A DNA stretch of 64,000 bases. Origin: Bacillus xiamenensis (GTDB lineage: Bacteria > Bacillota > Bacilli > Bacillales > Bacillaceae). The DNA is taken from positions 1-64,000 of the forward strand of contig NZ_AMSH01000011.1 of assembly GCF_000300535.1 (NCBI RefSeq). Direction: 5' to 3'. The position numbers and the translations under genes were made by a program. Shown piece after piece: positions 48,121 to 56,458 of this stretch (position 1 is the first letter of the stretch; each line of letters begins with the position of its first letter). The notes under the pieces were generated by a model. That model saw nothing but the letters and a program-made list of their open reading frames with translations. It did not search any database and was not told where the DNA came from.

Positions 48121-50811
48121 TTATTCGTCTTCTTTTCGAGAAGTAGTATTTGACTGGGTATTTGCGCTTTGAGAGTTGGCTTTATTGTCATCTTTCTTTT
48201 TCGTGGTATCACTCTGTGAGCTGCTGTTCCCATTTGTAGTATCTGAGCCATCGTCAGAATCGCCAGTACCATTTTCCGTATTTCCACTTTGATCTTGATC
48301 TTTTTTATCATCTTGCTTCTGTTCATCCGTGCCTTGATTTTGATTTGTAGTATCGTCTGTCTGATCTGTCTGCTCATCATCAGACTGCTGCGTTTCTTCG
48401 TCTTCTTTGTTCTCATCATCTGCTTTTTCTTCTGTCTCTTCGTCATCCTTAATGGTGAGGAAGGTAGAAGCTGCTTTACTTGTGACATCCTCTACAGTGG
48501 CTGTCACTTGGAATTTATAGGTAGAGCCAGGCTTCACATCAGAGATGACCGCTTCTTTAGCAGAACTGTTTTGAATTTCTTTATAGCCGCCATTATCGAC
48601 CGCTTGCTTCACGTTAAATGTAGCATCTGCGTCGTCATCATAGCTCCATGTCAGTGTGATGGACTTTTTCTCTTCGTCATACACTGCTTTTAAGTCAGAT
48701 GGTTTATCGGCTTCTTTTTGATCATATGTGTCAGAAACTTTTGTCGGAACCGTTCCTTTCACGAAGTATTCGGTTGTTTTCTTATCACTTGGTGTATTTG
48801 GTCCGGCTAATTTTGCTGGATCTGATCCTTTTTCAATCGTTGCTTCAACGACGCTGTCTGGCTTTTCAAATGAGCCGCTTCCATCATCAATTTGAGAAAT
48901 TAATTGCTTGAATACAATTTTTGCAACGCGCTGCTCATCCGTTGTGAGCCACATTTTACCGTCCGCATCTTTTGAGTTGCCGATTCCAGTCCAAACAGCT
49001 GCTGTGTATTGCGGCGTATAGCCGACAAACCACGAATCTTTCGCACCGCCAGACGGGATATTGTATTTGTTAATATCATCTTGTGTAAAGTTGGTTGTAC
49101 CTGTTTTACCAGCTACTTGAACGTTCGGTACTTGTGCGAGTGTACCAGTTCCAGATTGTACAGCTGTTTTCAGCATATCAGTAATCATAAAGGCTGTGTA
49201 ATCACTCATAGCCGCTTTAGAATCTGGCGTGAGGTCAAGCTTTGTTCCGTCATTAAATTCAACAGACGTGACAGCGTGAGGCTCATTATAGTACCCATTA
49301 TTACCGAATGCACTAAACGCACCAGCCATCTTTAGGGAAGATACACCATCTTCAAATCCACCGATTGAATAGGATTCTGGAATATCAGAAGGTAAGTCCA
49401 TACCTAAGTTATTGGCAAATTGAACGGCATGATCTGTGCCAGCCGCTTGGAATGCTTTTAGGGCAGGGATGTTTCGTGATTGTGCCAACGCATTTCTCAT
49501 TGACATTTTCCCTAAATGTCTTTTGTCAAAGTTATTAATTGGTGTGCCATCTGAGTACGTATACGGCGCATCATCTATTTGCTGATATGTTGACCATTTT
49601 TTATTTTCAATGACTGGGCCGTAATCTAAGATTGGTTTAATGGTTGACCCTGGCTGGCGCTTTGCGTCAGTGGCATAGTTAAAGCCGCCGACTGGAACGT
49701 CCCGGCCACCGCCAATGGCACGAATTTCACCATTTTTTGTATCGAGCAGGGTAACACCAGCTTGCATGCCTTTCGTAAATCCGGCTGAATCTCCATTTAT
49801 AATATCATCCAGGTGATCCTGTGCATTTCGATCAAGTGAAGTATAGATTTTTAAACCATCAGTTGATACATCCACTTTGGCTTTTTTCTGAACTTCTTCC
49901 ATGACTTCTTCGATATAAGCAGAGTATTTACTTGAGTTTTGGCTCTTGTATTTATCAGCTGAAACGACGGTTTTGCTTACAGGTGTTGCTTTTGCTTCCT
50001 CATATTCTTTATCTGTAATGTAGCCTTGTTTTTTCATCAGGCCTAAAACGATATTACGGCGTTTTTCCGCTGCCTCGGGATGTTTCACTGGGTTATAGGC
50101 AGTAGGACTCTGCGGCATACCTGCAAGCGTGGCAGCCTGTGCAACAGTTAGTTTATTTAAATCTGTAACGCCGAAAAATTGTTCAGCCGCTTTCCCAACA
50201 CCATAAGCATAAGGCGAGAAGAAAATACGGTTTAAATACATTTCTAAAATTTCATCTTTAGAGTATTTTTGCTCAAGCTGTATAGAAAGCCATACTTCCT
50301 GCACTTTACGCTTTAATGTTTTTTGGTTGTTTAAAAGGGTGTTTTTTACAACCTGCTGTGTGATCGTACTACCGCCTTCGGCTCCAAAACCGTCCTCGAC
50401 GTTTGCGACAAGAGCACCGCCAATACGGATGGGATCAATCCCGTGGTGTTTATAAAAACGAGCATCTTCAGTCGCAATAAATGCGTTTTTTACAACATCG
50501 GGTATATCTTTAATCGAGACATACGTTCTTTTTTCCGCCCCGACTTCTGCAAAGACTTTTTTGTCTTTATCATAAAGCTTTGAAGAATACGGCGTTTTAA
50601 GCTTGCTATCATCAATAGAAGGAGCGCTTGATGCAAAAACGGCAAAAGTTGTGATTCCGGCTACTACACAAAGAAGACCGATCACGAGTAAAGATAAAAA
50701 TATTTTTTTAAATAGACCTGCTTTCTTTTTGCCTTTTTTGTTTTTTTGCTTCCTGTTTTTTTCTTGACTGGCTTTTCGTCGCTGTTCACGACTTGTAAAT
50801 TGATCAGACAT
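48121..50811 (-). CDS. ponA: Penicillin-binding protein 1A/1B (class A PBP)
   Basis: An 896-residue bifunctional peptidoglycan synthase. It has a cytoplasmic basic N-terminus, a membrane helix at about 35-58, and a GT51 transglycosylase domain (EDARFYKHHGID, GGSTITQQVVKN). The transpeptidase domain has the serine in QPGSTIKP, an SRN motif and KTGTTNF. A fibronectin type III domain follows, and then a long tail rich in Asp, Gln, Asn, Thr and Lys (about 780-896). GpsB, encoded at 61.2 kb, is a known PonA partner. The ATG at 50811 is preferred to the GTG one codon before. It shares the recU operon. Confidence 0.97.
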   Translation of the reverse strand: MSDQFTSREQRRKASQEKNRKQKNKKGKKKAGLFKKIFLSLLVIGLLCVVAGITTFAVFASSAPSIDDSKLKTPYSSKLYDKDKKVFAEVGAEKRTYVSIKDIPDVVKNAFIATEDARFYKHHGIDPIRIGGALVANVEDGFGAEGGSTITQQVVKNTLLNNQKTLKRKVQEVWLSIQLEQKYSKDEILEMYLNRIFFSPYAYGVGKAAEQFFGVTDLNKLTVAQAATLAGMPQSPTAYNPVKHPEAAEKRRNIVLGLMKKQGYITDKEYEEAKATPVSKTVVSADKYKSQNSSKYSAYIEEVMEEVQKKAKVDVSTDGLKIYTSLDRNAQDHLDDIINGDSAGFTKGMQAGVTLLDTKNGEIRAIGGGRDVPVGGFNYATDAKRQPGSTIKPILDYGPVIENKKWSTYQQIDDAPYTYSDGTPINNFDKRHLGKMSMRNALAQSRNIPALKAFQAAGTDHAVQFANNLGMDLPSDIPESYSIGGFEDGVSSLKMAGAFSAFGNNGYYNEPHAVTSVEFNDGTKLDLTPDSKAAMSDYTAFMITDMLKTAVQSGTGTLAQVPNVQVAGKTGTTNFTQDDINKYNIPSGGAKDSWFVGYTPQYTAAVWTGIGNSKDADGKMWLTTDEQRVAKIVFKQLISQIDDGSGSFEKPDSVVEATIEKGSDPAKLAGPNTPSDKKTTEYFVKGTVPTKVSDTYDQKEADKPSDLKAVYDEEKKSITLTWSYDDDADATFNVKQAVDNGGYKEIQNSSAKEAVISDVKPGSTYKFQVTATVEDVTSKAASTFLTIKDDEETEEKADDENKEDEETQQSDDEQTDQTDDTTNQNQGTDEQKQDDKKDQDQSGNTENGTGDSDDGSDTTNGNSSSQSDTTKKKDDNKANSQSANTQSNTTSRKEDE

Positions 50812-50830
50812 CACATCTCAACCTTTCGTG

Positions 50831-51466
50831 TTAAACCTTTTTCGAACGTAAATGTTGCTGACTTTCATCCGAAAAATGAAGTGTCTCCACTACTTTAATA
50901 TAATCAATTCTTGGCGAATATCCAAGTGTCATTAAGTGGCCAGCTTCCATTAATTCGTCTTTACTAATGGATTTGCGCCCATTTCGCTGCTGCCGCTCCC
51001 AAAAGAAGAAGAGGTCAGAAGCGGATAAATAATAAACGGAGCCAAATGCGGATATAATAACAAAACAAATACCGCCTTGCTTTTCAACCTGTTTCATATG
51101 CTCAATTTGATGGTCGTGGAAATTTTTGAGCGGAAACGAGGTGGTGCTTTTGGTTTCCTTTGCTTCAAAGTCGATATACCGCCCTTTGTACACCCCGTTA
51201 TAGTCTGTCGTAGATGATTGTTTAAAATAAGCTTCTTTAATGACAGCGGCACTTCTTTTCGGATAGTCCACATTGACAATTTGAACTGGGGTAGGCTTTT
51301 TATGAATGACTGCGATCCCATTGACCAAATAGTACTGGTTGGTTTCATTTAAGTCAGCTTCAAGCGTCATCCCGCGATTACTATAAGAGGATTCGCCCCT
51401 GACTCTTTTTTTTGTCCCAATTTGTTGAATGGGCTGATACGATTTTCCGTTTGGATACCGAATCAT
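50831..51466 (-). CDS. recU: Holliday junction resolvase RecU
   Basis: A 211-residue structure-specific endonuclease of Firmicutes. Its catalytic PD-(D/E)xK core is [18 protein letters not shown], and the conserved stretch [17 protein letters not shown] lies near the N-terminus. The ATG (MIRYPNGK) matches B. subtilis; a TTG one codon earlier has slightly better spacing from AAGGAGG. It is upstream of ponA with a 19-base gap, the classic recU-ponA pair. Confidence 0.95.
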   Translation of the reverse strand: MIRYPNGKSYQPIQQIGTKKRVRGESSYSNRGMTLEADLNETNQYYLVNGIAVIHKKPTPVQIVNVDYPKRSAAVIKEAYFKQSSTTDYNGVYKGRYIDFEAKETKSTTSFPLKNFHDHQIEHMKQVEKQGGICFVIISAFGSVYYLSASDLFFFWERQQRNGRKSISKDELMEAGHLMTLGYSPRIDYIKVVETLHFSDESQQHLRSKKV

Positions 51467-51512
51467 CAAGTTTCAGCCTCCTTTTAATGCATTTTGTATT
51501 GGAGAGATCACC

Positions 51513-52469
51513 ATGTTGTCACAACAAGAGCACATCATCACTCAGCATATTCTACATGAAACGAAAGCAAACAATAAGGACAACGTGACGAGGACAAATG
51601 CGTACAAGCGTTTTTATGACCGCCATCCAGAAATAAAATGGTCTCTGCTTGCTTCCTTTGTCTCGAGAAATGCTGGATGGTCAATGACAGATTTAAAAGG
51701 CGAGCTCTTCCATCCGGGCTTAACGGATCAGCAAGGGCATCTGTTTTTCACAGCGTATGAAAGAGCGAATTGGCTGATCTTTTCAGATGCTTACCCGCAG
51801 CTTCTTTTGTATGAATGGTCAAAGCGATTAAGCAAGCCTTTATTTCATCTGCTGCCATATTTCGGCGTGTCTCGTTTTATGAGCGCTGAGTGGGAACGTT
51901 TTTGGCTAAAGCGTGACACAGAGCGTCTGCTTTATGCGCTCATCATAAATGAACAATATACTATACAATCTCCTATTATACAAAATCCTCTTCTGAAAAA
52001 GAATGTTTTTCACTCGATTCAATATCTTTTCAGCGAGTGGGGACATTTTCAAACCGTTGTTTTTCCGACAGTTGACGGGCATTTGTACGGGTTAACCATA
52101 CGAAAGTTTTCCCGTGTAAAGGAGCGCATTACATTAGGAAAAAAACTAGCGAAACTATTATTTCGAGCCGATTTATTTTCGAGTTTTTATCATTTTTTGC
52201 ATACCGTACCGCATACGGGGTCTCGGTTTGATTTCGAGCCGTTTTTAGGGATCGCTAGAAGGTCAACGCCTTTCCTTCGAACGGTTTATCCGGTGATGAC
52301 ACATTCATTAGACGATCAACGGGAAGATTGGTTTCAGAAGAAATTGAATCCATCCTTATTCGACGCAGAACCTTTACCAAAACAAATTGAGCTGACGGAC
52401 TGGTATTTCCATAAAAAAAGACAGCTTCGTTTTCTTTTCTCATTAGAGCACTATTTTTTGCATAAATAA
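51513..52469 (+). CDS. yppC: YppC, DUF2515 family protein
   Basis: A 318-residue protein divergent from recU with only 46 bases between the two starts. The opening region (NVTRTNAYKRFYDRHPEIKWSLLASFVSRNAGWSMTDLKG) is characteristic of DUF2515. There is no signal peptide and no membrane helix. The function is unknown. TTGGAGAGA precedes the ATG. Confidence 0.82.
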   Translation: MLSQQEHIITQHILHETKANNKDNVTRTNAYKRFYDRHPEIKWSLLASFVSRNAGWSMTDLKGELFHPGLTDQQGHLFFTAYERANWLIFSDAYPQLLLYEWSKRLSKPLFHLLPYFGVSRFMSAEWERFWLKRDTERLLYALIINEQYTIQSPIIQNPLLKKNVFHSIQYLFSEWGHFQTVVFPTVDGHLYGLTIRKFSRVKERITLGKKLAKLLFRADLFSSFYHFLHTVPHTGSRFDFEPFLGIARRSTPFLRTVYPVMTHSLDDQREDWFQKKLNPSLFDAEPLPKQIELTDWYFHKKRQLRFLFSLEHYFLHK

Positions 52470-52494
52470 AAAGCAGGGGGTACCTGCTTTTTTT
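52468..52494. terminator. Terminator between yppC and sspM
   Basis: The stem AAAGCAGG / CCTGCTTT is followed by T on the plus strand and flanked by A-rich sequence on the other side. It lies between convergent genes. Confidence 0.85.
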
Positions 52495-52597
52495 ACGTGG
52501 ATGGACGGTTAGGACCGCCGAGCTTTTTATCAAGTTGATCTGTACTGTTCTCTTTCCCTTTTGGCTTTTGCTCTTTTGGTGTTTGCTGTTTTTTCAT
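52493..52597 (-). CDS. sspM: Small acid-soluble spore protein M
   Basis: A 34-residue basic protein ending DQLDKKLGGPNRPST. The C-terminus LDKKLGGPNRPST is the hallmark of B. subtilis SspM, which is also 34 residues. Minor SASPs are made in the forespore under sigma-G. The Shine-Dalgarno sequence AAAGGAGG is ideal. Its location beside yppC-yppD agrees with B. subtilis. Confidence 0.92.
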   Translation of the reverse strand: MKKQQTPKEQKPKGKENSTDQLDKKLGGPNRPST

Positions 52598-52618
52598 GAA
52601 ATCTACCTCCTTTGTCCT

Positions 52619-52649
52619 TAGAATTTACACAATCGGACGCAATCATACA
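52619..52649 (-). promoter_or_regulatory. Candidate sigma-G promoter of sspM
   Basis: On the minus strand TGTATG (52649-52644), an 18-base gap and AATTCTA (52625-52619) resemble the sigma-G consensus TGMATR / CATxxTA. Transcription would start about 15 bases before the ATG. The -10 matches only in part. Confidence 0.35.
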
Positions 52650-52790
52650 AAGAAGGACAAGCACATGTCGAAAAGGAAGAAATCGTGCTTAAATGCACTT
52701 AGATTGGCGATTTGCTTCTAGTTTTGTCATGTATGAAGGAGGGGGCAAAAGAAAAGAGAATGTAACGAGAGACGATAAAGGAGGAATCTG

Positions 52791-53027
52791 ATGATGAGTA
52801 AATTTGTATCAAAAGAATCCATTATGCAGTTATTAGAGGAAATCGAGCGAAAGATTGATGCGGTGGAAGAGAAACTGTCTCTAGCTGTCAAGGAAACAAA
52901 ACACGCTGCCATAGAGGAGCAAGAACAAATGATTGACCGTCTTGAATCAGAAGTGAAGGACTGTGAATTGAAAATTCATGCAGCAGAGGATCAATTGGCG
53001 GCAAGACCTGCATACCACGCTGGCTAG
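52791..53027 (+). CDS. yppD: YppD-like small coiled-coil protein
   Basis: A 78-residue protein, nearly all charged heptads (LLEEIERKIDAVEEKLSLAVKETKHAAIEEQEQMIDRLESEVKDCELKIHAAEDQL), which is a strong coiled-coil prediction. One cysteine is present. AAAGGAGG is 6 bases from the first of two adjacent ATGs. Size and position match B. subtilis yppD. The function is unknown. Confidence 0.65.
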   Translation: MMSKFVSKESIMQLLEEIERKIDAVEEKLSLAVKETKHAAIEEQEQMIDRLESEVKDCELKIHAAEDQLAARPAYHAG

Positions 53028-53085
53028 TTTTCATATTTGAGCAATAAGTAAACGTTTGATAGGATGGTTCATAGAGGTGAACACT

Positions 53086-53457
53086 TTGGATAATCAAACA
53101 TTACTTAAATATACACAAGAGCTAAGAACGTGGATTGAAGAAGCATATGAGCAGTATCAAAAGGGAAAGGCGGAAGAGGAATACCCCGTATATGATTTTT
53201 ACAAGGATATTCAGCCCGCCATTGATAAATTTGACAAGCAAATGGAAGAGTGGCTGACTGCTGCCATTTCGTTTGTTCATCAGGTCAAACCTAGATACTT
53301 ACATCAAGACCAGCTTGATGCCGTAAAAGAAAATGGCAAAGAGGTTGTCCTGCAATCTTATTTTGGCAAACAGCATGCACCCCGTGTGAAAAATTTAGTT
53401 GAGTCAGTGATTTACACACTGAATCTTTTAATAGAAGAAATCAAAAAACGCAGCTGA
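53086..53457 (+). CDS. yppE: YppE, DUF1798 family protein
   Basis: A 123-residue helical protein, the same length as B. subtilis YppE (DUF1798). The start is TTG at 53086, supported by AGAGGTGAA; the frame is open upstream, but that start gives a longer product than the family. Conserved features include YPVYDFYKDIQPAIDKFD and LQSYFGKQHAPRVKNLVESVIYTLN. The function is unknown. Confidence 0.78.
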   Translation: MDNQTLLKYTQELRTWIEEAYEQYQKGKAEEEYPVYDFYKDIQPAIDKFDKQMEEWLTAAISFVHQVKPRYLHQDQLDAVKENGKEVVLQSYFGKQHAPRVKNLVESVIYTLNLLIEEIKKRS

Positions 53458-53477
53458 TGAAACAGCCTGCGTTTTTC
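53443..53477 (+). terminator. Terminator after yppE
   Basis: The stem AAAACGCAG / CTGCGTTTT overlaps the yppE stop codon and ends in TTTTT. Confidence 0.75.
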
Positions 53478-53494
53478 TTATCGCTGTTTTAGGC

Positions 53495-53521
53495 ACACCT
53501 TCTGTTTTTGAACATAATATA
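53495..53521 (+). promoter_or_regulatory. Sigma-K-type promoter of yppG
   Basis: CATAATATA at 53513-53521 fits the sigma-K -10 consensus CATAnnnTA at every fixed base. An AC dinucleotide at 53495-53496 lies 16 bases upstream, as expected for the -35. This agrees with late mother-cell expression of a coat-like protein. Confidence 0.55.
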
Positions 53522-53564
53522 TCATTGACTTCAATATGTTTTGAGAGCGAGAGGAGCGAGATAC

Positions 53565-54014
53565 ATGGTCCCTTATTCACATCAGCCATCTTATGAATTG
53601 AATCAATTCAATCAGAACCCCTTTACGTATCCAGATATGCAGCAACCTCCGCAGCCTCCAGAGTATTTCATGCCACCACATCAAGGTGGAATGAACCAAA
53701 CACCATCTGCAAGCTATCAGCCGCCATTTGGATACCAAGAAAACTTCCAGCCTTTTCAGCAGACTGAAGTGATGAATCAGCCGCAAATGCAGCCTTCAGG
53801 TATGATGCCCATGCAGCCGCCTATGAATCCTTATCCTTTGCCAAGGCCTCAAAAGCAGCAATCATCTCAATTTAAAAATGTGCTGTCACAATTTAAAAAG
53901 ACAAATGGGCAATACGATTTTAATAAAATGTTTGATACAGCTGGGCAAATGATGAGTACAATGAATCAAGTGGGCTCATTGGCGAAAGGATTTACAAGCA
54001 TATTTAAAGCATAG
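53565..54014 (+). CDS. yppG: YppG, Gln/Pro/Met-rich spore coat-like protein
   Basis: A 149-residue protein. The first 100 residues are of low complexity, rich in Gln, Pro, Met, Asn and aromatic residues ([21 protein letters not shown]). The C-terminal part ([48 protein letters not shown]) is conserved in the YppG family and in related coat proteins. The ATG at 53565 is well spaced from GAGAGGAG. A sigma-K-like promoter lies upstream. Confidence 0.78.
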   Translation: MVPYSHQPSYELNQFNQNPFTYPDMQQPPQPPEYFMPPHQGGMNQTPSASYQPPFGYQENFQPFQQTEVMNQPQMQPSGMMPMQPPMNPYPLPRPQKQQSSQFKNVLSQFKKTNGQYDFNKMFDTAGQMMSTMNQVGSLAKGFTSIFKA

Positions 54015-54016
54015 TA

Positions 54017-54042
54017 AACCCAATAGATACATCTATTGGGTT
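54017..54042. terminator. Shared terminator of yppG and ypqA
   Basis: Perfect arms AACCCAATAGAT / ATCTATTGGGTT lie between convergent genes. The T run is weak on both sides. Confidence 0.65.
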
Positions 54043-54452
54043 GTTTGCTTTGGCGCGGTCACACGAAGTGATTGATCTTTCCAAACACTCTTCATGCTTG
54101 TTTCATCTATTTTTGCAGGCATTAAAATGGTTTTGGTAAAGCTTGAATAGGAGGAAGACGTGTCTGTTTTGATTTTTTCCTGCACCGATAAGTGTAAATA
54201 TTGAGCCTTCACTTCCAGTGCGATATCACCTTCGACAAAATGGTCTGGAAATCGAATGTCAATATACACATATTGATCATCTTCTGTCACATCGGTAGTA
54301 ATGGATGCCAGTGAATGGGACGTGGTCATGAGCGCCTCCGCACTATTTAAAATCTCGTGAAACGGGGAGGACGCAAAAAATTGTTCAATCGCTTCATATA
54401 AAATGTCTTCATTTGCCAACAAATCATGTTTCTTTTCGCCATCTTGTTTCAT
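54033..54452 (-). CDS. ypqA: YpqA, Hsp20-like protein
   Basis: A 139-residue protein whose C-terminal two thirds looks like a divergent alpha-crystallin/Hsp20 fold: QYVYIDIRFPDHFVEGDIALEVKAQYLHLSVQEKIK, then FTKTILMPAKIDETSMKSVWKDQSLRVTAPK. Many spore-coat-associated small heat-shock-like proteins share this fold. The start is the ATG at 54452 rather than the GTG three codons before. Length agrees with B. subtilis YpqA. The function is not known. Confidence 0.65.
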   Translation of the reverse strand: MKQDGEKKHDLLANEDILYEAIEQFFASSPFHEILNSAEALMTTSHSLASITTDVTEDDQYVYIDIRFPDHFVEGDIALEVKAQYLHLSVQEKIKTDTSSSYSSFTKTILMPAKIDETSMKSVWKDQSLRVTAPKQTTQ

Positions 54453-54505
54453 TTGAATCACCTCTCATCTATAGCCTATGCAAAAAGGGCTCAGGCGGTT
54501 ATCAA

Positions 54506-54534
54506 TTGATGGGAGGAAAAAATTATGATTAAAT
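54506..54534 (+). promoter_or_regulatory. Candidate promoter of ypqE
   Basis: TTGATG at 54506-54511 and TTAAAT at 54529-54534 have a 17-base spacer. They lie about 85 bases upstream of ypqE, in the divergent region with ypqA. Confidence 0.4.
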
Positions 54535-54620
54535 AGTGTTGAATAAAGCAGGGTGTATGAGCATGAAGGTTTATACGCTGAATAGATCTAGGAGCAAAGC
54601 TTGAAGGGAGCAAATGAACA

Positions 54621-55127
54621 TTGCTGAAAAAATTATTCGGTTTCGGAAAAAACCAAGATGATGTAAAGGAAGAAATCATTTATTCTCCAGCTGATGGAGA
54701 GTTAATGGATATGACGGATGTACCAGATCCCGTCTTTTCTCAAAAGATGATGGGAGACGGCGTCGCCGTAAAACCAAAAAGTGGCACCATTGTGTCACCA
54801 GTAGAGGGTGAAATTATTCAGCTCTTCCATACAAAACATGCAATTGGGATTCGCACACTCTCAGGGCTTGAGCTTCTGATTCATATCGGACTTGAAACGG
54901 TTGGATTAAATGGTGAAGGGTTTGAATCGCACATTAAAGAAGGGGACAAAGTAAAAGCCGGTGATCCACTCATTACGTGTGATTTAGCACTCATTGAAGA
55001 AAAAGCGGCAAGCACAGTGACTCCTATTGTCATCATGAATGGTGATCTAGTCGAGAGACTTGATAAAGAACCAAAGGGATCTGTTGAAAAGCAGACGTCC
55101 AAGCTCTTTACAGTGAAAATGAAATAA
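54621..55127 (+). CDS. ypqE: PTS glucose-type EIIA protein
   Basis: A 168-residue free-standing EIIA(Glc) domain. The two active-site histidines are His73 (FHTKHAIGI) and His88 ([18 protein letters not shown]), the latter being the phosphorylated one. It would take phosphate from HPr and pass it to an EIIB partner encoded elsewhere; no EIIBC gene is nearby. The start is TTG at 54621 with GAAGGGAG upstream. In B. subtilis the homologue is ypqE. Confidence 0.92.
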   Translation: MLKKLFGFGKNQDDVKEEIIYSPADGELMDMTDVPDPVFSQKMMGDGVAVKPKSGTIVSPVEGEIIQLFHTKHAIGIRTLSGLELLIHIGLETVGLNGEGFESHIKEGDKVKAGDPLITCDLALIEEKAASTVTPIVIMNGDLVERLDKEPKGSVEKQTSKLFTVKMK

Positions 55128-55137
55128 TTCATGAACA

Positions 55138-55173
55138 TAAAAAAAACTACCCGCGTGATAGGGTAGTTTTTTT
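55138..55173. terminator. Shared terminator of ypqE and the oxidoreductase gene
   Basis: The stem AAACTACCC / GGGTAGTTT has A-run and T-run flanks and serves convergent genes. Confidence 0.88.
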
Positions 55174-55180
55174 GAGGAAG

Positions 55181-56308
55181 TTAATCCTCCATCGGAAGCC
55201 AGCCTTTGTTTGCTTCCATGATCGTCCACAATCTCTCTGGAATCAAATATTTGTCTTTTTGACTGCGTTTCATAACAGTTTCGATCTCACTTTCTCGACC
55301 TTCTTTAATCTTCAGTGCCCAATCTGGATCAACAATCAGTTCTCTTGCGACAGCGATGAGCGGAATTCCTTGATTGTACGCATTCAGTGCATCCTCAGCT
55401 GTAATGACGCTGCCGACGCCGATAAGCGGAAGGGTATCGCCGCAGCGCTCTTTTAATAGCTCCATGCGCGTCTTACTAGTATCAGCACCGCGTCTTGCCT
55501 TAGCGTCAATCTCCATTAACGAAATATGCAAGTAATCAAGGCTTTTCGTCTTGAGTACATCAACTAACGTGAATGTTTCTGTCATGGTTAAACCAGGTGT
55601 TTCTGGTTCCTCAGGGGATAGACGATAGCCAAAGATAAATGGTTTTGTCACATGCTCCTTGATCGCTTCTTTGACTGCGTCTACAACCGCAATTGGAAAT
55701 GCGAGACGCTTTTCTTCACTTCCGCCCCATTGATCTGTGCGCTGATTGCTATGCGGGGAGTAGAATTGCTGTAATAAATACCCGTTTGCTCCGTGGATTT
55801 CCACACCATCAAAGCCTGCTTGGATCGCTCTTCTTGCTGCTTCTTTAAATGAGTCGATAATATGGATAATTTCTTCTTCTTTTAAAGCGCGTGCAACCTG
55901 TTTGCCATCTTTGAACACATCACTTGGTGCAACGACATCACCGTTTGGAACCAAATGAGGGAGAGCTTGAGAGCCGCCGTGATGAATTTGAATGATTGCT
56001 TTTGTTCCTTTCGCTTGGATCGCAGAAGCTAACTTCTTAAGGCCAGGTATATCTTCATCTCTTGCAATGGAAGGCTGTCCTTCAAACGCCTTACCATCTG
56101 GCGTCACGTTTGCGCATGCTGTGATGACCATGCCCATTTCCTTTGATCTAGCTGTAATGAAATCAATTTCTTCCTTTGAGATCGTGCCATCCTCATGAGA
56201 ACCGAAGTGTGTCATTGGTGCAACCACTAGCCGGCCATCAATAGAAGCACCCCCCGGGAATGTAAAAGGTTCAAATAAAGGCTTAAATTCGTTTTTCAAT
56301 CTGATCAA
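55181..56308 (-). CDS. NADH-dependent flavin oxidoreductase (old yellow enzyme family, YqiG-like)
   Basis: A 375-residue FMN TIM-barrel enzyme. Motifs: LVVAPMTHFGSHEDGTISKEEIDF, IIQIHHGGSQALP, GFDGVEIHGANGYLLQQFYSPHSNQRTDQWGG and LIGVGSVITAEDAL. The opening and overall pattern resemble B. subtilis YqiG more than YqjM. Such enzymes reduce electrophilic alkenes or quinone-like compounds. The start is taken as TTG at 56308 behind AAGGAAG; an ATG at 56329 has a poor site. The gene is not at this place in B. subtilis, so it is an insertion or local gain. A palindrome overlaps its promoter region. Confidence 0.88.
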   Translation of the reverse strand: MIRLKNEFKPLFEPFTFPGGASIDGRLVVAPMTHFGSHEDGTISKEEIDFITARSKEMGMVITACANVTPDGKAFEGQPSIARDEDIPGLKKLASAIQAKGTKAIIQIHHGGSQALPHLVPNGDVVAPSDVFKDGKQVARALKEEEIIHIIDSFKEAARRAIQAGFDGVEIHGANGYLLQQFYSPHSNQRTDQWGGSEEKRLAFPIAVVDAVKEAIKEHVTKPFIFGYRLSPEEPETPGLTMTETFTLVDVLKTKSLDYLHISLMEIDAKARRGADTSKTRMELLKERCGDTLPLIGVGSVITAEDALNAYNQGIPLIAVARELIVDPDWALKIKEGRESEIETVMKRSQKDKYLIPERLWTIMEANKGWLPMED

Positions 56309-56338
56309 CTTCTTCCTTCGTAAAATCATTTCACTATA

Positions 56339-56368
56339 GAAGTGTAATAGATACTGTTACACCACTTC
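56339..56368 (-). promoter_or_regulatory. Palindromic operator candidate upstream of the oxidoreductase gene
   Basis: A near-perfect palindrome: GAAGTG-TAATA, central GATAC, TGTTA-CACCACTTC. Its inner arms GTGTAA and TTACAC are exact. It lies 30 bases before the start codon, where a promoter would be, and resembles binding sites of small dimeric repressors. The regulator is not in this window. Confidence 0.45.
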
Positions 56369-56458
56369 AAAATATTTGCTCACAGGCGGCGCATCAAAAA
56401 ATTGCCGCCTAGTCATGCAAACAAATATTCGGTACACTAGAATGAGAGGTGATGCCAT

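Noticed and set aside
48081..48488. Lys/Met-rich open frame on the minus strand
   Set aside because: It is the shifted-frame shadow of the low-complexity tail of ponA and has no SD.
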